The notes under the pieces were generated by a model. It was not told the DNA's origin. It did not search any database and saw only the letters and a list, made by a program, of their open reading frames with translations. DNA of 64,000 nt, from contig NC_068344.1 in the NCBI RefSeq assembly GCF_014633365.1, positions 8,137,669-8,201,668 of the forward strand, written 5' to 3'. This DNA comes from Diospyros lotus (Eukaryota; Streptophyta; Magnoliopsida; Ericales; Ebenaceae). This document shows, piece by piece, positions 46,278-57,249 of the stretch (positions are counted from its first letter, which is position 1; every line of letters starts with the position of its first letter). The position numbers and the translations under genes are program-made.

Positions 46278-47542
46278 TTGATTGTCAACTTTACACTTAT
46301 GTCTCAATACTACTACAATCTGTTTGCACAAGATACTTATCATGATGAAAATGATCATTTTGAATCCGATTTGTCTAGACCTCTTAAGGATTATCTATAC
46401 CCTCCTAGGCAAACCACTTTTAATTTGCAACCAGACACTATCCATTTGTTACCCACTTACCATGAAATTGAGGTTTGGTGTGCTGTGTGTGAGACTTCAG
46501 CTCATTTGACAGATGACTGCCCTATAATACCTGCTTTTAAGGAGATATTGTATGGTCAATCCAGTTACACACACACACACACAACTATGAGGGAATGTAT
46601 TACTAGAACCATGAGGAAAACTACCATTCGGACTTTGAAGCATATCACCCTAATTCACACTTTCATCCAAATTTCTCATGGGAAAATGATTTTGTAGCCC
46701 AACCACATGAGCACTTCATTTCCCAGCCTCAATCATTTCAAATGAATGAAGGGTCTACATTCGATGCATATCAACCCCCTCATGGGAGTTCTTTAGAAGA
46801 TACGTTCAATCTATTTATGCAAGGCCAAATGGAAATTTTTGCACAAATGTCCAAATGTCAAGAACATACCATTAGAGTTACAGAGGATATTAGGAACCAA
46901 TTGACACAGCTAACACAGACTTTGAGCATGTCAGAGCCTGTCCATCCCAACTCACTTCAAATCCCATTACTAAAACCCATAATCAAAAGTGAAAGTCAGG
47001 AACAGGACATAGGAGTAACTGTCTTAAGGAGTGGAGAAATAATTGAGAAACTTGATGCCCCTAGGACAGTACACCCTCTAGTGCAAGAAGAGAGAGTGGT
47101 TGATCATAGTGAGGTAGATGTCAATGAAGCCTTGGAGGAAGAAAAAGACCAAAATGATGTGAGAAAAGAAGAAACCTGGGAGGAAGAAGAGGATAAAATC
47201 CGAGAGTTAAAATGTGAAGATGTCATAAGTTTATCCACATTTAAACCTAAAATTCTATCTTTTAGGCTAGTCGATATTATTGGGGATCAAATTAAGCTAA
47301 ACATGTGTAAGGTGTTTGTGCAAATTAATGTGTCGTACTCTGATGTAATAAAACCAACACCACTGGATGATATATTTTCAAAATATGTATGTGCATTCAT
47401 GAGAAAAATCAATTTACATAATTTTGAAAATAACTTTAAAAGTGGTGTAGTGAATAGGAGATATTATACAATTAGGTGGGCAACCACTCATTTGATTCTT
47501 AACTGGAAGAAAAGAAAAAAAAAAAAAACTCTAAAAAAATAA
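46278..47542 (+). pseudogene. Element D gag, C-terminal half
   Basis: The first frame starts MSQYYYNLFAQDTYHDENDH and has an intact CX2CX4HX4C knuckle (CAVCETSAHLTDDC). A frameshift at a (CA)n run near 46570-46582 moves the frame to HPNFSWENDFVAQPHEHF. That frame runs without break into the ORF at 46742-47542, with SLEDTFNLFMQGQMEIFAQM and VTVLRSGEIIEKLD. The last part (VFVQINVSYSDVIKPTP) matches the region just before protease in Athila polyproteins. The N-terminal gag half and all of pol are missing. A TAG near 46595 is a second lesion. Confidence 0.75.
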
Positions 47543-47886
47543 TAAAATAAAAATATATAATAAAATAATTTTTTTAAATATATATATATATAAAGAAGTA
47601 TATATATACATATAAGTTGTTCCTTTTTTGCATTACTTAAATAGTATTTCTCTGTGTGCAGTCTAAATAAAATTCTTGCATACGAGTTCATGCATTGAAG
47701 ACCGCCAAGTATGCCTATCTTTTATCCTTTTATTGCCAATTGAGGATAATGCGCAATTCAAGTTGATAGGTAAGGTGTACTTAAGAATTGATTTATTGGT
47801 GTTTGAAATTGATCCGTTGTGTAAATAATTTTAGTTGACTTGATAATATTGTCTTGTGTGGTATATATGATTTTATAGGGCCCCTA

Positions 47887-47925
<39 letters not shown>

Positions 47926-48190
47926 AATAAAATTAAAAATTAAAAAAATTTAAAAAAAAAAAGAGAGAAGAGGGAGACATAATTGACGCTGGTAGTAGTC
48001 ATTTTTCTCGGGCAGTGCAATCACATTGCCCTAAAGAAAGAGGCACACTGCCAAATGTTGAAAAATGAGGCGTAGCGTTGAAAAGAAAAGGGCACATTGC
48101 CAAATGTTAAAAAATGAGACATTAGAGGACGCCAAACCTGAAGGTGCAATTATGGCATACCTCGAGCCGAGTGTAGAATAGTGATGCCCA
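47543..48190 (+). other. Element D non-coding segment with (AAT)n and a direct repeat
   Basis: An (AAT)n run of about 12 units lies at 47887-47925. CTGCCAAATGTTGAAAAATG and a variant are repeated at about 48047 and 48094, 47 bp apart. No ORF is supported. This marks the change from retroviral to foreign sequence. Confidence 0.55.
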
Positions 48191-48193
48191 TTG

Positions 48194-48353
48194 CTCTATA
48201 AGAGACTCCATATCTATATGAGGCAAGCCACCCTTCTTGAGCTCAGTCTTCTCTCGTTTGTGTTATTCTTCGATCAGGTACTCTCATCCCTTTTGTAAAG
48301 TTTATAGTTCTTTACTTTCTTCTTAGTATAGTTTTTTTTTTTTTTTTAAAAAA
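48194..48353 (+). promoter_or_regulatory. Possible promoter and leader of the cargo genes
   Basis: CTCTATAAGAGAC (about 48196) is followed by a pyrimidine-rich leader and a possible splice donor GATCAGGTACTC at 48275-48286. A T-tract lies just before the ATG at 48354. This could be a captured host promoter or 5' untranslated region. The evidence is motif-level only. Confidence 0.35.
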
Positions 48354-48899
48354 ATGGATCTTTATCTCTCAAAAATTCACAAGTACTATTCATCTCTCCC
48401 GCAGAATGATTTGAAAAAAATTTATGCTGCTAGGTGTGAAAGACTTAGGCTGTTGATGTGTAATAACATTCATGAAGATATTCGTTGGTTGATCGAAGCA
48501 AAAGTTCGATTAGCTGGTGAATCTTCACCTAGTTTTAAACATTTTCCAGGCTTAGGGAAGAGTAGTTTTGCGAAGAAAAGAAGAGCGAAAAAAGTGAATG
48601 GTTGTTACAAATGTGCTCGATAGACCTGTAACACATGATGCAAATCTGTGGGGTTTACGTCCATAAATCGAGAAGATAAAATTAATTTCATAAAGGATGG
48701 ACTGAGTAAGGAGTCTTTGGATGATATCCGATTGACTCTTGAGACGCATCCATGTGGAATAGTGCAAGGAGAACTTTTTGCTTTATGGACCCAGTTCAGA
48801 AGTGACCACCAACGTTATAGTCTTGAGAATCTGACTAAAAACGACCCTGTTTGTCAATCTATAATAAAATTGAATGGGAAGCCTATCCCCACTTTATAG
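48354..48899 (+). pseudogene. Element D cargo ORF-X, unknown family, three in-frame stops
   Basis: A single frame starts MDLYLSKIHKYYSSLPQNDL and runs 182 codons with stops at 48621 (TAG), 48636 (TGA) and 48897 (TAG). The frame continues as protein-like sequence through each (KVFKPFLD after the last). Notable parts are RCERLRLLMCNNIHEDIRWL, a cysteine cluster (C-Y-K-C, then C and C around the first two stops) and a lysine-rich FAKKRRAKKVNG. The cluster could bind zinc. The lesions look like single-base changes, so the gene decayed recently. I do not recognise the family. It lies 167 bp upstream of the LOG ORF on the same strand. Confidence 0.55.
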
Positions 48900-49066
48900 A
48901 AAGTGTTTAAGCCGTTTTTGGACGTAAAACTAGAGGAAGATGTGAGCCACAATTACAACTACTTATACATACGCATGATTTTTGTTTGTATTTATTTCTT
49001 GTTGAATTGTTGTATAGCTACTTTTGATCGCCAAACCTCTTTCTAGGGCATACAAAAGGAACAAAC

Positions 49067-49726
49067 ATGGAAGGCCAGTTAGTTCGTCGAATTAAAACCA
49101 TATGTGTACTTTGTGGCTCTCAACTTGTGAGTGATATTTGTTATGCACTTGCAACAAGCGAACTAGGCCAAAAATTAGGAGGGAAAAAAATTAATTTGGT
49201 ATATGGAGGGGGAAGTCGTGGATTGAATGGTTATGTTTCACAAACTGTACATCTTGGAAATTCATCTGTGGTAGGTGTAATGCCAATCCCTTTAGCTGAA
49301 CCACATATTTCCGGGATTACACGCTGTCAACTTATAGAAACGACTTCTATGTCTAAACGCATGGCTTGTAAGATTTATCAGTCAGACGCCTTCATTACTT
49401 TACCAGGAGGTTTTGGAACACTTGAAGAAATATTTTGTATAATCTCCTGGGCCAAGAGTAATCTCCATACCAAACCCATTGGACTTTTAAATGTTAACCA
49501 TTTTTTTGATGGGTTGCTCTCTTTTCTTGATCAGGCTGTGGATCAAAAGTTCATTTCTCTTTCAGCAAGAAAGATTCTCATTTCCGCATCCACCATTGAT
49601 GAGCTGCTAGAGAAATTACACGCTTATGTTCCACAGCACGATCCTTATGAGCCTCGGATAGACTGGTCTAAGGCAATTAGTAACAAGTGCCAAAGGGGTC
49701 CGATTAATTTAGATTTATCACTGTGA
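49067..49726 (+). CDS. LOG: LONELY GUY-type cytokinin riboside 5'-monophosphate phosphoribohydrolase, retrotransposon-borne
   Basis: An uninterrupted 219-codon ORF, about the usual LOG length. LOG enzymes release active cytokinin bases from riboside monophosphates in the cytosol and nucleus. Residues 10-17 (KTICVLCG) and 44-49 (LVYGGG) match the Rossmann-like nucleotide fold. The signature LPGGFGTLEE is at 112-121, with the catalytic Glu and the Gly-Gly-x-Gly-Thr motif intact. Arg98, in SMSKRMAC, matches the conserved catalytic Arg, although the next residue is Met rather than the usual Lys. HTKPIGLLNV and the C-terminal LHAYVPQHDPYEPRIDW also fit. Host LOG genes have several introns; this one has none, suggesting capture from spliced RNA. 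It lies inside an LTR retrotransposon. Activity is plausible but unproven. Confidence 0.9.
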   Translation: MEGQLVRRIKTICVLCGSQLVSDICYALATSELGQKLGGKKINLVYGGGSRGLNGYVSQTVHLGNSSVVGVMPIPLAEPHISGITRCQLIETTSMSKRMACKIYQSDAFITLPGGFGTLEEIFCIISWAKSNLHTKPIGLLNVNHFFDGLLSFLDQAVDQKFISLSARKILISASTIDELLEKLHAYVPQHDPYEPRIDWSKAISNKCQRGPINLDLSL

Positions 49727-49740
49727 GAAATGCTATTTAT

Positions 49741-49919
49741 TAAGATGGCTGAGTAAGGAGTACTTTTTGTACTCTTGAGACGCATCTAGTTATTGTATAA
49801 CTTGCAGGATTTTTCTTGGTTGTGTTCTTAAAAAAAAAAAAAAACTGTGGAATGTTGTTGGGCAAAGTCTTTGATAAGATGGCTGAGTAAGGAGTACTTT
49901 TTGTACTCTTGACACGCAT
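49741..49919 (+). repeat. Two copies of a hairpin repeat downstream of LOG
   Basis: A 45-bp unit occurs at 49741-49785 and 49875-49919 with one mismatch. Each holds the perfect hairpin GAGTACTTTTTGTACTC, extended by flanking pairs to an 8-bp stem. Both ends of the unit resemble ORF-X DNA at 48700-48750 (ACTGAGTAAGGAGT and CTCTTGAGACGCAT). A-rich runs follow at 49830-49844 and near 50200. Confidence 0.75.
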
Positions 49920-51533
49920 TTTTTTTATCTTATGACTTGCATCAATTTTTATTTTGGTGTGAAAATATAAATATATATCTATATGGTATGCTCATTTGTT
50001 GTTTAAGTTTTATCAGTTCACAGCAAATCCATGGACTTGTAGAGTTACAGGTATTCCTAACAACCCTAATTTATTACTACAATTCAAGTTGGAGGGTGTA
50101 AGGTCTAGTTATAAATTATCTGGTTCATATTTAACTGTGAGTTTGCTATTGCTAGTTTGTAATCTTGTGTGAATTGATTATCTTTATCTGCTCTTATTAA
50201 AAAAAAAAAAATTATGTTTTAAATAACGCTATTCCTAAAGTTTTGAAGTTATGCACTGATAGCCGGTTAAGTTTGCAATACGAAACATGAATGCATTGAT
50301 TTCTTATTTGAAAACGTATATGCATTAGAATAAGTAATTTGCATTCATCGGGGATTCAAAATTTAAAAATTGGTTATCGGTCATAAAGTCAAAGGTAACA
50401 GTAATTAGCTGATTAGTACACTGTATGATCCCTCAACAAAAGTGGAGACTATTACCCAAGTGAGTGTTTGAGCCTAATAACCGTTAATTCTGAGTGAAAA
50501 AACACTTACTCTAAATATGCTTTATTGTTTATCTTATCTTTTCAATGGCTTCAAAACATCAATTCGCTTTGAATGTCTAGTATGATAAAGGATAAGTTTG
50601 ACTGGTTTCAAACTCTGAATTAGATGACTGAGTATCATCGTTTTGTAGAAGCATGATAGGGGGATCAATTTCTTTCATTTTGAGCTTATTAAACTTTTTT
50701 CTTTCTTTAAATTAACCTCATTTGGTATCTCATTTGAGCCATTTGAGGTACAATTTCTTTCGTTACCCTCATTTAACCCATAATCATATGAATTTTATCC
50801 AACCTGGTGTGATTTTGGGAATTAGTCTGTTTATCTATTTTCATATTTAAAGAGAAAAAGAAAAAAAAAGAGAAAAAAAAAAGAAAAAAAAAGTGAAAAA
50901 AATAGGGGCAAATTCTCTTAGTTATTCAGCATAATTGTTTCAAAATAAATGCTAAAAAAAAAAAAAAATCCTGACACACCCTTTGCACACTCCACATTTT
51001 CTTTGACAACCCGTATTAATCTTATAGCCCCATTACAACCCAGTCTGGTCCCTTTTGATGCTATAAATCATGTGATCTCAGAATTCGAGTTTGGAGTAGG
51101 GAATCATGTTTAAATTCAGAAGTTACTCATCTAGAGCATTATTCCAATCATGAAGCTATGTCAATTTCCTTGTTCTTTCATGAAAATACGTTCCTTGTAT
51201 TTGGGATGACACCGAGTTTTGAACTTGTTCTGCATTTACTCTTATAAGGGTGCACCCCATTGTGTGTACACCTGAGGAATCCTTTTTATTGGAGAGAAAA
51301 TCCATAGTAAGATTTGAAGTCAAAACTTCGAGGGAGTAAGTCTGTGTGTTGGTTATCCTAATTTCCATTCCTAAGATTGTATGACCTTTAACCAAAAATC
51401 TGATTTAGAATGCTAAATTACTTATTCGATTTTATGCATTTTGGTTTCGAATTTGAAATTTTTACATTCATACAGTTATTGTGAATAAAGTTTGGCAGGT
51501 GTATAATCTGATTGCTAAGGGACTAGCAATGTT
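49920..51533 (+). other. Element D 3' internal region, non-coding
   Basis: No ORF is supported. It contains a polypurine-like AAGTTGGAGGGTGTAAGG (about 50086), A-rich runs (50200, 50855-50893, 50954-50967) and a general resemblance to Athila 3' untranslated DNA. Confidence 0.5.
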
Positions 51534-51547
51534 TAAGTTGGGGGGTA
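51534..51547 (+). other. Polypurine tract of element D
   Basis: AAGTTGGGGGGTA ends immediately before the 3' LTR start TGATTAG at 51548. Confidence 0.85.
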
Positions 51548-53563
51548 TGATTAGTGGTTAATTTTGTAAAAATTATGTTATAATTACACCTTTATTTTGA
51601 TCTTAAAAATGGCTTAAATTAGATATTAATATATATTTTATGGTTATATGCAAGTTTAAATTGAAAGATGAATGAAATGAAGTTCTAAAGTAAATAATAA
51701 TAATATATAAAATTATATATAATACATATACATCATTATATGCATGCATGTAATATATATAATATAATCTAATATATATATGTGCCATGTGTAATACATA
51801 TATATAATATATAATTTATTAATAACATTAAATTATTTTTTTTAGGCATGAAGAATTCAAGCCCATGAAGATTTAAAGTCCATGAAGAATTCAAGCCCAT
51901 GAAGAATTCAAATCCATGAAGAAATCAAACCCATGAAGAATTCAAGCCCATGAAAAAATTCAAGCCCATGAAGAATTAAGGTCCAATTTGAGCAACCCAT
52001 GGAAGATATTATTTGGAGAAGGCTCAAGCATTATTTTTAATCCTAATAAAGATTAAAAAATCAATTTATAGAAATCTATTTTTATTTTTTTATGTGAGTT
52101 CTTTATTAGGTGTGTTTTTTAGCTAAAATCCATTTAACTATTAGGTGGGTATTATAGCTAAAATCCATTTAACTTTATGAGTGCTTTATTAGGTATGTAT
52201 TTTAGCTAAAATCCATTTAATATTAGGTGTGTATTATAGCTAAAATCCATTTAACTTTAAGTGTGTGAGTGCCCATTAGATATAATTATGTCTAATTGAA
52301 ATTGTGTGGTTTGTATTGCATCTTGTGGCCTATAAATAGCTCACTTGATTGCATTTGTAAGTGTAATTATTATTCTTGAATCAAAGTTTAGTTGTTTCTT
52401 TATAATTCTCTATTTGAGAATTGTTCTTGTTCTTTATCATTTTCTTTAGTATTTTCTCTTGTGATCTTACTTTCTTTTTTTCTTCTTTTAAATTCTTATG
52501 TCATTTATTGTTACTTTATTATTCACCGCCTAAATGGCCGGTTAATTTATGCTTTTAAATTTTTATAATTTTAATTATTGTCTTTTAATTATCCACTGCC
52601 TAAATGGCCGGTTAGTTGATGTCTTTAAATTTTTGTAATTTTAATTCTTATCATTTAATTGTTCACCGCCTAAATGGCCGGTTAGTTTCTACTATTTTAA
52701 TTCCTGTCATTTAAATTTTGTTATTTAAATTATGTCATTTAAATTCCTGTTAATTAATTTTCAAATGGAGATGAGTAGCTAAATTTAATCTTGGGTTAAG
52801 GCAAGGATAGTATCCAACGCTAATGATTCCCAAAGAAAATTGCGCTTTAAATGAGTAACATCAATTTAAATTTCAATATGAGTGTGTCTTAATTATTGAG
52901 AAATCACTAGGTTTGGATTGGAGCGTAAGCCTAACTTAGAGCTTTCATGCCATGTATGAGAGTTACTAGAACTGGAAACGCTATCATACCCAAACCCGGA
53001 TGATTAATTTAGTTGTTTTGTATATTAATTGTAATTGAATTTATGGTAGTTGCTTAAATTAGAATCCCGCATATCATGTATGGGGATTGCTTAAACTAGA
53101 ACTATCATCATCTCTAATTGCATTTAATAACAAACCCTCATATCTGAAATTAAATTAATGTTGCTAATCTTTTATGCTAAAATTTGGGAATCAACGGATT
53201 GGTACTGAAATTGTCTTAACTCAAGCACTATCCAAATTCATATTTTTACGTTTAATGTTTATTTCAATTTCTGCCTTACTTTATTTTCTAGTATCTGTTG
53301 TCTAAAAAAAAAACGTAAAAAATCTCTTTGTCAATTTGTCCAAATGCGTGTGCTGCGTGTGTGTGGCATTCTTTTTCTTTTGCCATAAATAAATCTCTCA
53401 GTGGACGACCTGGACTCATCCAAAAAATATAAATTTAAATTTGGACTACAATTGCACTCATATACTGGCGAGTATAAACCTCTCACCAAAATAAAAAAAA
53501 ATATAAAAGTTTTATTATGATTTGTTTTTATTGTATTTTAATTGCAGGGTGAGAGTGCAGCCA
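51548..53563 (+). repeat. 3' LTR of element D
   Basis: Matches 44057-46076 end to end, with TATAAATAG at 52331-52339 and the same three internal repeat arrays. It is followed by ATTAG at 53564-53568. Confidence 0.95.
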
Positions 53564-54606
53564 ATTAGCTTAATTCCATGCCCTTAACAAAGGTCGCCTT
53601 GAGAGGTCGGCAAGGTGGTAGGCTCTATTACCGAGGCTACGAGTGACATGATAAGGGCTTTCCCAGTTGGCACCGAGCTTTCCCTTCTCAGGTTACTGTC
53701 TTGTGATCTCTACCTTTCTCAAGACTAGGTCTCCTTCCAGAAAACTCCGAGGAGTGACCCCAAAATTGTACCTTCAGGTTGCCTTTTGCTTAGCTACTTG
53801 TTCTCGAATATGAGCAAGGTCTCTCACTTCCTAAAGGAGATCCAAGTTGATTCTTTGCTCATCTTCATTAGCGTTCTCTTGAAAGTGTTGACTTCGGGGG
53901 CTCGGTTCTCTAACTTCCACTAGGTTCACTGTTTCTGACCCATGGGTGAGCCTAAAGGAGTCTTCATCATTAATGTTTGTGTTGTTGTGGTGTGGTATGA
54001 CCATAGCACCATAGGGAGCTTTTTTGGCCATGTCCCATTTACCTGATCCAGTTGTTTCTTGAGCCCAACAAGGATGACCTTGTTAGTGGCTTCAACTTGC
54101 TCATTTAACTGGGGGTGTTTGATCGAGGTGAAGGCTTGATGAATGTCAAGCTCCTCACAGAATCCTCAGAACTTTGCATTGGTGAATAGAGTGCCATTGT
54201 CATAAATGATTAGCTCTGGCAAGGCATATTTGCAAATAACATTTTCCCAAACAAACTTTTTATCTTTTTCTATCGTAATTATTGATAGGGGCTCAGATTC
54301 GATCCATTTGGTGAAGTAATCGATGGCCACCACAATGAATTTGAGCTAGCCCAAGGCCAGGGGGAAAGGTCCAAGTAAGTCAATCCCCCACCTATAAAAG
54401 GGTTAAGGTACGTCGAGGCTGTGTAGTTCTTCTAGTAGGGAGTGATGTGCATTTGCATATTTCTGGCACTTCTCACATATTTTCACGTATTCCAGGAACT
54501 CATTGCACATGGTCGGCCAATAATATCCAACTCGTAGCATTTTTACTGCTAAGGATTGACCTTCGATGTGAATTCTGCAGACCCCCTCATGACCTTCGGA
54601 CATCAT
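53564..54606 (-). pseudogene. Element C integrase, split by element D
   Basis: From 54606 the zinc region reads HEGVCRIHIEG, and CEKCQKYAN keeps the C-x2-C. The core has WGIDLLGPF (first Asp), IYDNGTLFTN (second Asp) and HPQLNEQVEATNK (Glu). The C-terminal part has GKLGANWESPYHVTRSLGNR and YHLADLSRRP. The frame reaches the ATTAG duplication at 53564 and resumes exactly at 44051 with LRKYYN and a stop near 44033. The expected NLRKYY ending is thus restored when element D is removed. Several other stops were present independently. Confidence 0.87.
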
Positions 54607-54615
54607 GTAAGCAGC

Positions 54616-55313
54616 CTATCTTTGGTCCACGCACTTAAGGAGCATCATGGTAAAGCTTCTTTTATACAGCTGATTCCCGATCATGGTATAAAGACTAGCC
54701 ATCCTCCTTAACTTCCTTGCTTCCTCCAAGTTGTCGGGTAGCACTCCTTCTTTCAAGAGTCGGATGATGGGAAACCCCCAGAAGCTAGGGTCTGCCTCCA
54801 CAGTATGCACTTCTTCTAAGTCAACAGTTCGTGAATCCAAGGTTTCCTGTATAAATGACTTATTCTTTCCTGGGGCCTTGGTGCTAGCGAGCTTTAAGAG
54901 CAAGTCTGCTCTTGAATTTTGCTCCCTAGGAATGTACTCAATGTCAAAAGACTCAAAAGCTTCGGATAGGGCTATGACCTTATCAAGATACTTGATGAGT
55001 TGAGGATCTTTTTCTTAGAATTCAACTTTAACTTGGTTAGCCACCAGTTGGGAATCGCTCATTACAATAACCTAGTGGTTCCAACTTCTTTGGATAAGCC
55101 TAGCCCAGTAATGAGGGCTTCATATTCGGCTTGGTTATTGCTTACCCTGAATTTAAAGCGGAGGGATCGTTCCATCAGAAGCCCATCTAGTCCCACCAAG
55201 ATTATTCCGACCCCGCTTTCCTTGATGTTTAAAGCTCCATCTATAAATAAAATCCAAGGGTTACTATCGAAACCTTGAGAATGTGAGGATAACTCAACAT
55301 AGAAGTCGGACAA
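54616..55313 (-). pseudogene. Element C second (plant-type) RNase H and connection
   Basis: WILFIDGALNIKESGVGIIL begins the second RNase H of the Tat lineage, followed by FRVSNNQAEYEALITGL. A downstream frame (54903-54616) has LASTKAPGKNKSFIQETLDS and ASLYTMIGNQLYKRSF, the linker into integrase. A stop and a frameshift separate the pieces. Confidence 0.8.
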
Positions 55314-55329
55314 TACTTGGGATTTAATA

Positions 55330-56860
55330 TGTTTATGGGATTAGTACTGTATGCCGAATTCAAAAAGCTCCACTGACCATGCGATCATTTTACCTGAGAG
55401 TTTAGGCTCTTAAAGCACCTGCCTGATTGGTTGATTGGTTAGCATCATGATTTAATGACTCTGGAAATAAGGTCTGAGCTTCCGAGGTGCGGTAACAAAG
55501 GCTAGGGCTAACTTCTCTATCTTTTTGTACCGCATTTCAAGCCTTTGCAAGACTTTACTGATGAAATAAATTGGTTTTGTATTTTTTTCGTCTTCCTTTA
55601 CTAACACCGAGCTGAATGCGCCTTCAAAGACGGAGAGGTAGAGTAGAAGCTCTTCGTCAAGCTCCAGCCTGGAGAGAATGGGAGGGGTTATTAGAAAGTG
55701 CTTCAGTTCTTGGAAGGCAACTTTGCACTATTTCGTCCATCAAAACTTTGCTAGCTTCTTCAAACATTGGAAGAATGGTTGAGTCCGGTCTGTTAATTTC
55801 CAGAGAAAATGGGAGAGGGAGGCTATCAGGCCTGTTAGCCGTTGGACCTCTTTCACATTGCTAAGGCTACGCATCTTAAGGATAGCTCGACACTTGTCAA
55901 GGGTGGCTTTTATTCCTCGACTAGTGGGCATGGATCCGAGGAACTTCCCAACCTATACACTAAAAATGTATTTTTCTAGATTCAACCTCATTATGTCGTT
56001 GAATTTGCTTGAAGATCTCGGTAAGATCCAAATAATGATCTCTGTTCTCCGATATCTTGGCCACCATATCATCAACGTATATCTCGATGTTCTGACTTAT
56101 TTAATCAGCAAACACTTTACTCATCAACCGTTGGTATGTAGCTCCTATGTTCTTTAGTCTAAACGACATGACTCTGTAGCAAATATTCTCATCCTCAGTG
56201 ATGAAAGCTGTCTTTTCTTCATCATTCAAGGGCATTTGGATCTGATTGTACCCCGAGTATGCATCCATAAAGTTGAGGCATCTATACCCCAAGGTTCCAT
56301 CCACAAACTGGTCGATATTCGATAGGGGGTAAGAATCCTTTGGGCATGATTTGTTTAGATCGATGAAGTCGACACACATCCTTTATTTACCTGAGGACTT
56401 CTTTACCATCACCACATTTGACATCCACATAATATAATGTACCTCCCTTATGAATTCGGACTGGAGAAGCTTCCACGTCTTCTCGCGTTTGAATCTATGG
56501 CCAACTTGTGGCAGATGAAGGACATGTCAATGCTTGGCATGTCTACAGGCGTCTAGGCGAAAAGGTCAACATTCTGCTGCAGCAACGTGGTCAACTACTC
56601 CTTGAGGCCATGGGGAAGCGTAGTGCCGACCTTAGTTATCTACTCTAGGCAAGTCCCAAAACTCACGGGAAGTAGCTCCTCCGTGGCTTGTGGTCGGCTA
56701 TCCAGGAACTCACCCTGTGGATCTAGCTTGGCTATGTTTACATTATGATGTGCAAATCGGCTACTGGTGGCAGTGATTTTTTATTGTGGCTTCCCCTGCC
56801 TGGTGGGGAGCACTGAACTCTGAAGTTGTCAATGTAGCACTACTTGGCTTTCTTTTGGTT
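55330..56860 (-). pseudogene. Element C reverse transcriptase and RNase H
   Basis: The clearest frame (56379-56101) has MCVDFIDLNKSCPKDSYPLS, the first catalytic Asp in FMDAYSGYNQIQM, and MSFRLKNIGATYQRLM. The following frames hold a YVDDMV-type active-site segment near 56070 and the thumb and tether (MPTSRGIKATLDKCRAIL, then VQRLTGLIASLSHFL, 55931-55740). RNase H remnants follow to about 55330. Multiple stops. Confidence 0.8.
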
Positions 56861-56904
56861 AACGTGGACTACTCCGACCTCGATAGCTGAAATCTAAACC
56901 TTCA

Positions 56905-57240
56905 TCACAAGTGTGGTGTAGAAACAAGTGCTCCTAACGAGTCTAGGGATGGATAGCCTAGTAAGGCCTTATAAAGTGTATAGCAATTAACCACCAGGTA
57001 CTTGATGCCGACTATTTGGAGTAGCAGAGCTAACCTGAATGTAGTCAGCAACTCAATGTACCCTTTCACATTCACCTGCTCCCCTGAGAAGCCGACCAGA
57101 TTTCCATTAAATGGCTTCAAATCTTCTTCTGGTATTCCCAGCTTTTTTAAAGTCAACAAGTACAACAAATCAGTTGAGCTTCCTTGGTCCACTAGGACCT
57201 TCTTAATGATAAAGTTGGTCGCAACCACTAATATCACCAT
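56905..57240 (-). pseudogene. Element C aspartic protease
   Basis: A frame with VLVDQGSSTDLLYLLTLKKL has the retropepsin D-x-G-S-S core, with Gln where Thr is usual. GFSGEQVNVKGYIELLTTF and YKALLGYPSLDSLGALVST follow, in normal Tat protease order. It is uninterrupted within these limits. Confidence 0.8.
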
Positions 57241-57249
57241 GGGATTGTC

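Larger units (their letters stand above)
44057..53563 (+). mobile_element. Element D: non-autonomous Athila-like retrotransposon carrying a LOG gene
   Basis: Two LTRs (44057-46076 and 51548-53563, about 2.02 kb each) are alike over their full length with few differences. The target duplication ATTAG is perfect at 44052-44056 and 53564-53568. The internal 5.5 kb has a primer-binding site and the C-terminal half of an Athila-type gag, but no protease, RT, RNase H or integrase. Instead it holds a decayed ORF of unknown family, an uninterrupted LONELY GUY-type enzyme ORF, two copies of a hairpin repeat and a 3' polypurine tract. All of these are in sense orientation. The element must have used enzymes of a related autonomous partner. 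It is younger than elements A to C. Confidence 0.93.

Noticed and set aside
47887..47925. (AAT)n run as a functional repeat
   Set aside because: Ordinary microsatellite without other structure.
49067..49726. LOG ORF as an ordinary host gene that merely lies near a transposon
   Set aside because: It sits between a gag remnant and a polypurine tract, inside two matching LTRs with a perfect target duplication, and has no introns.
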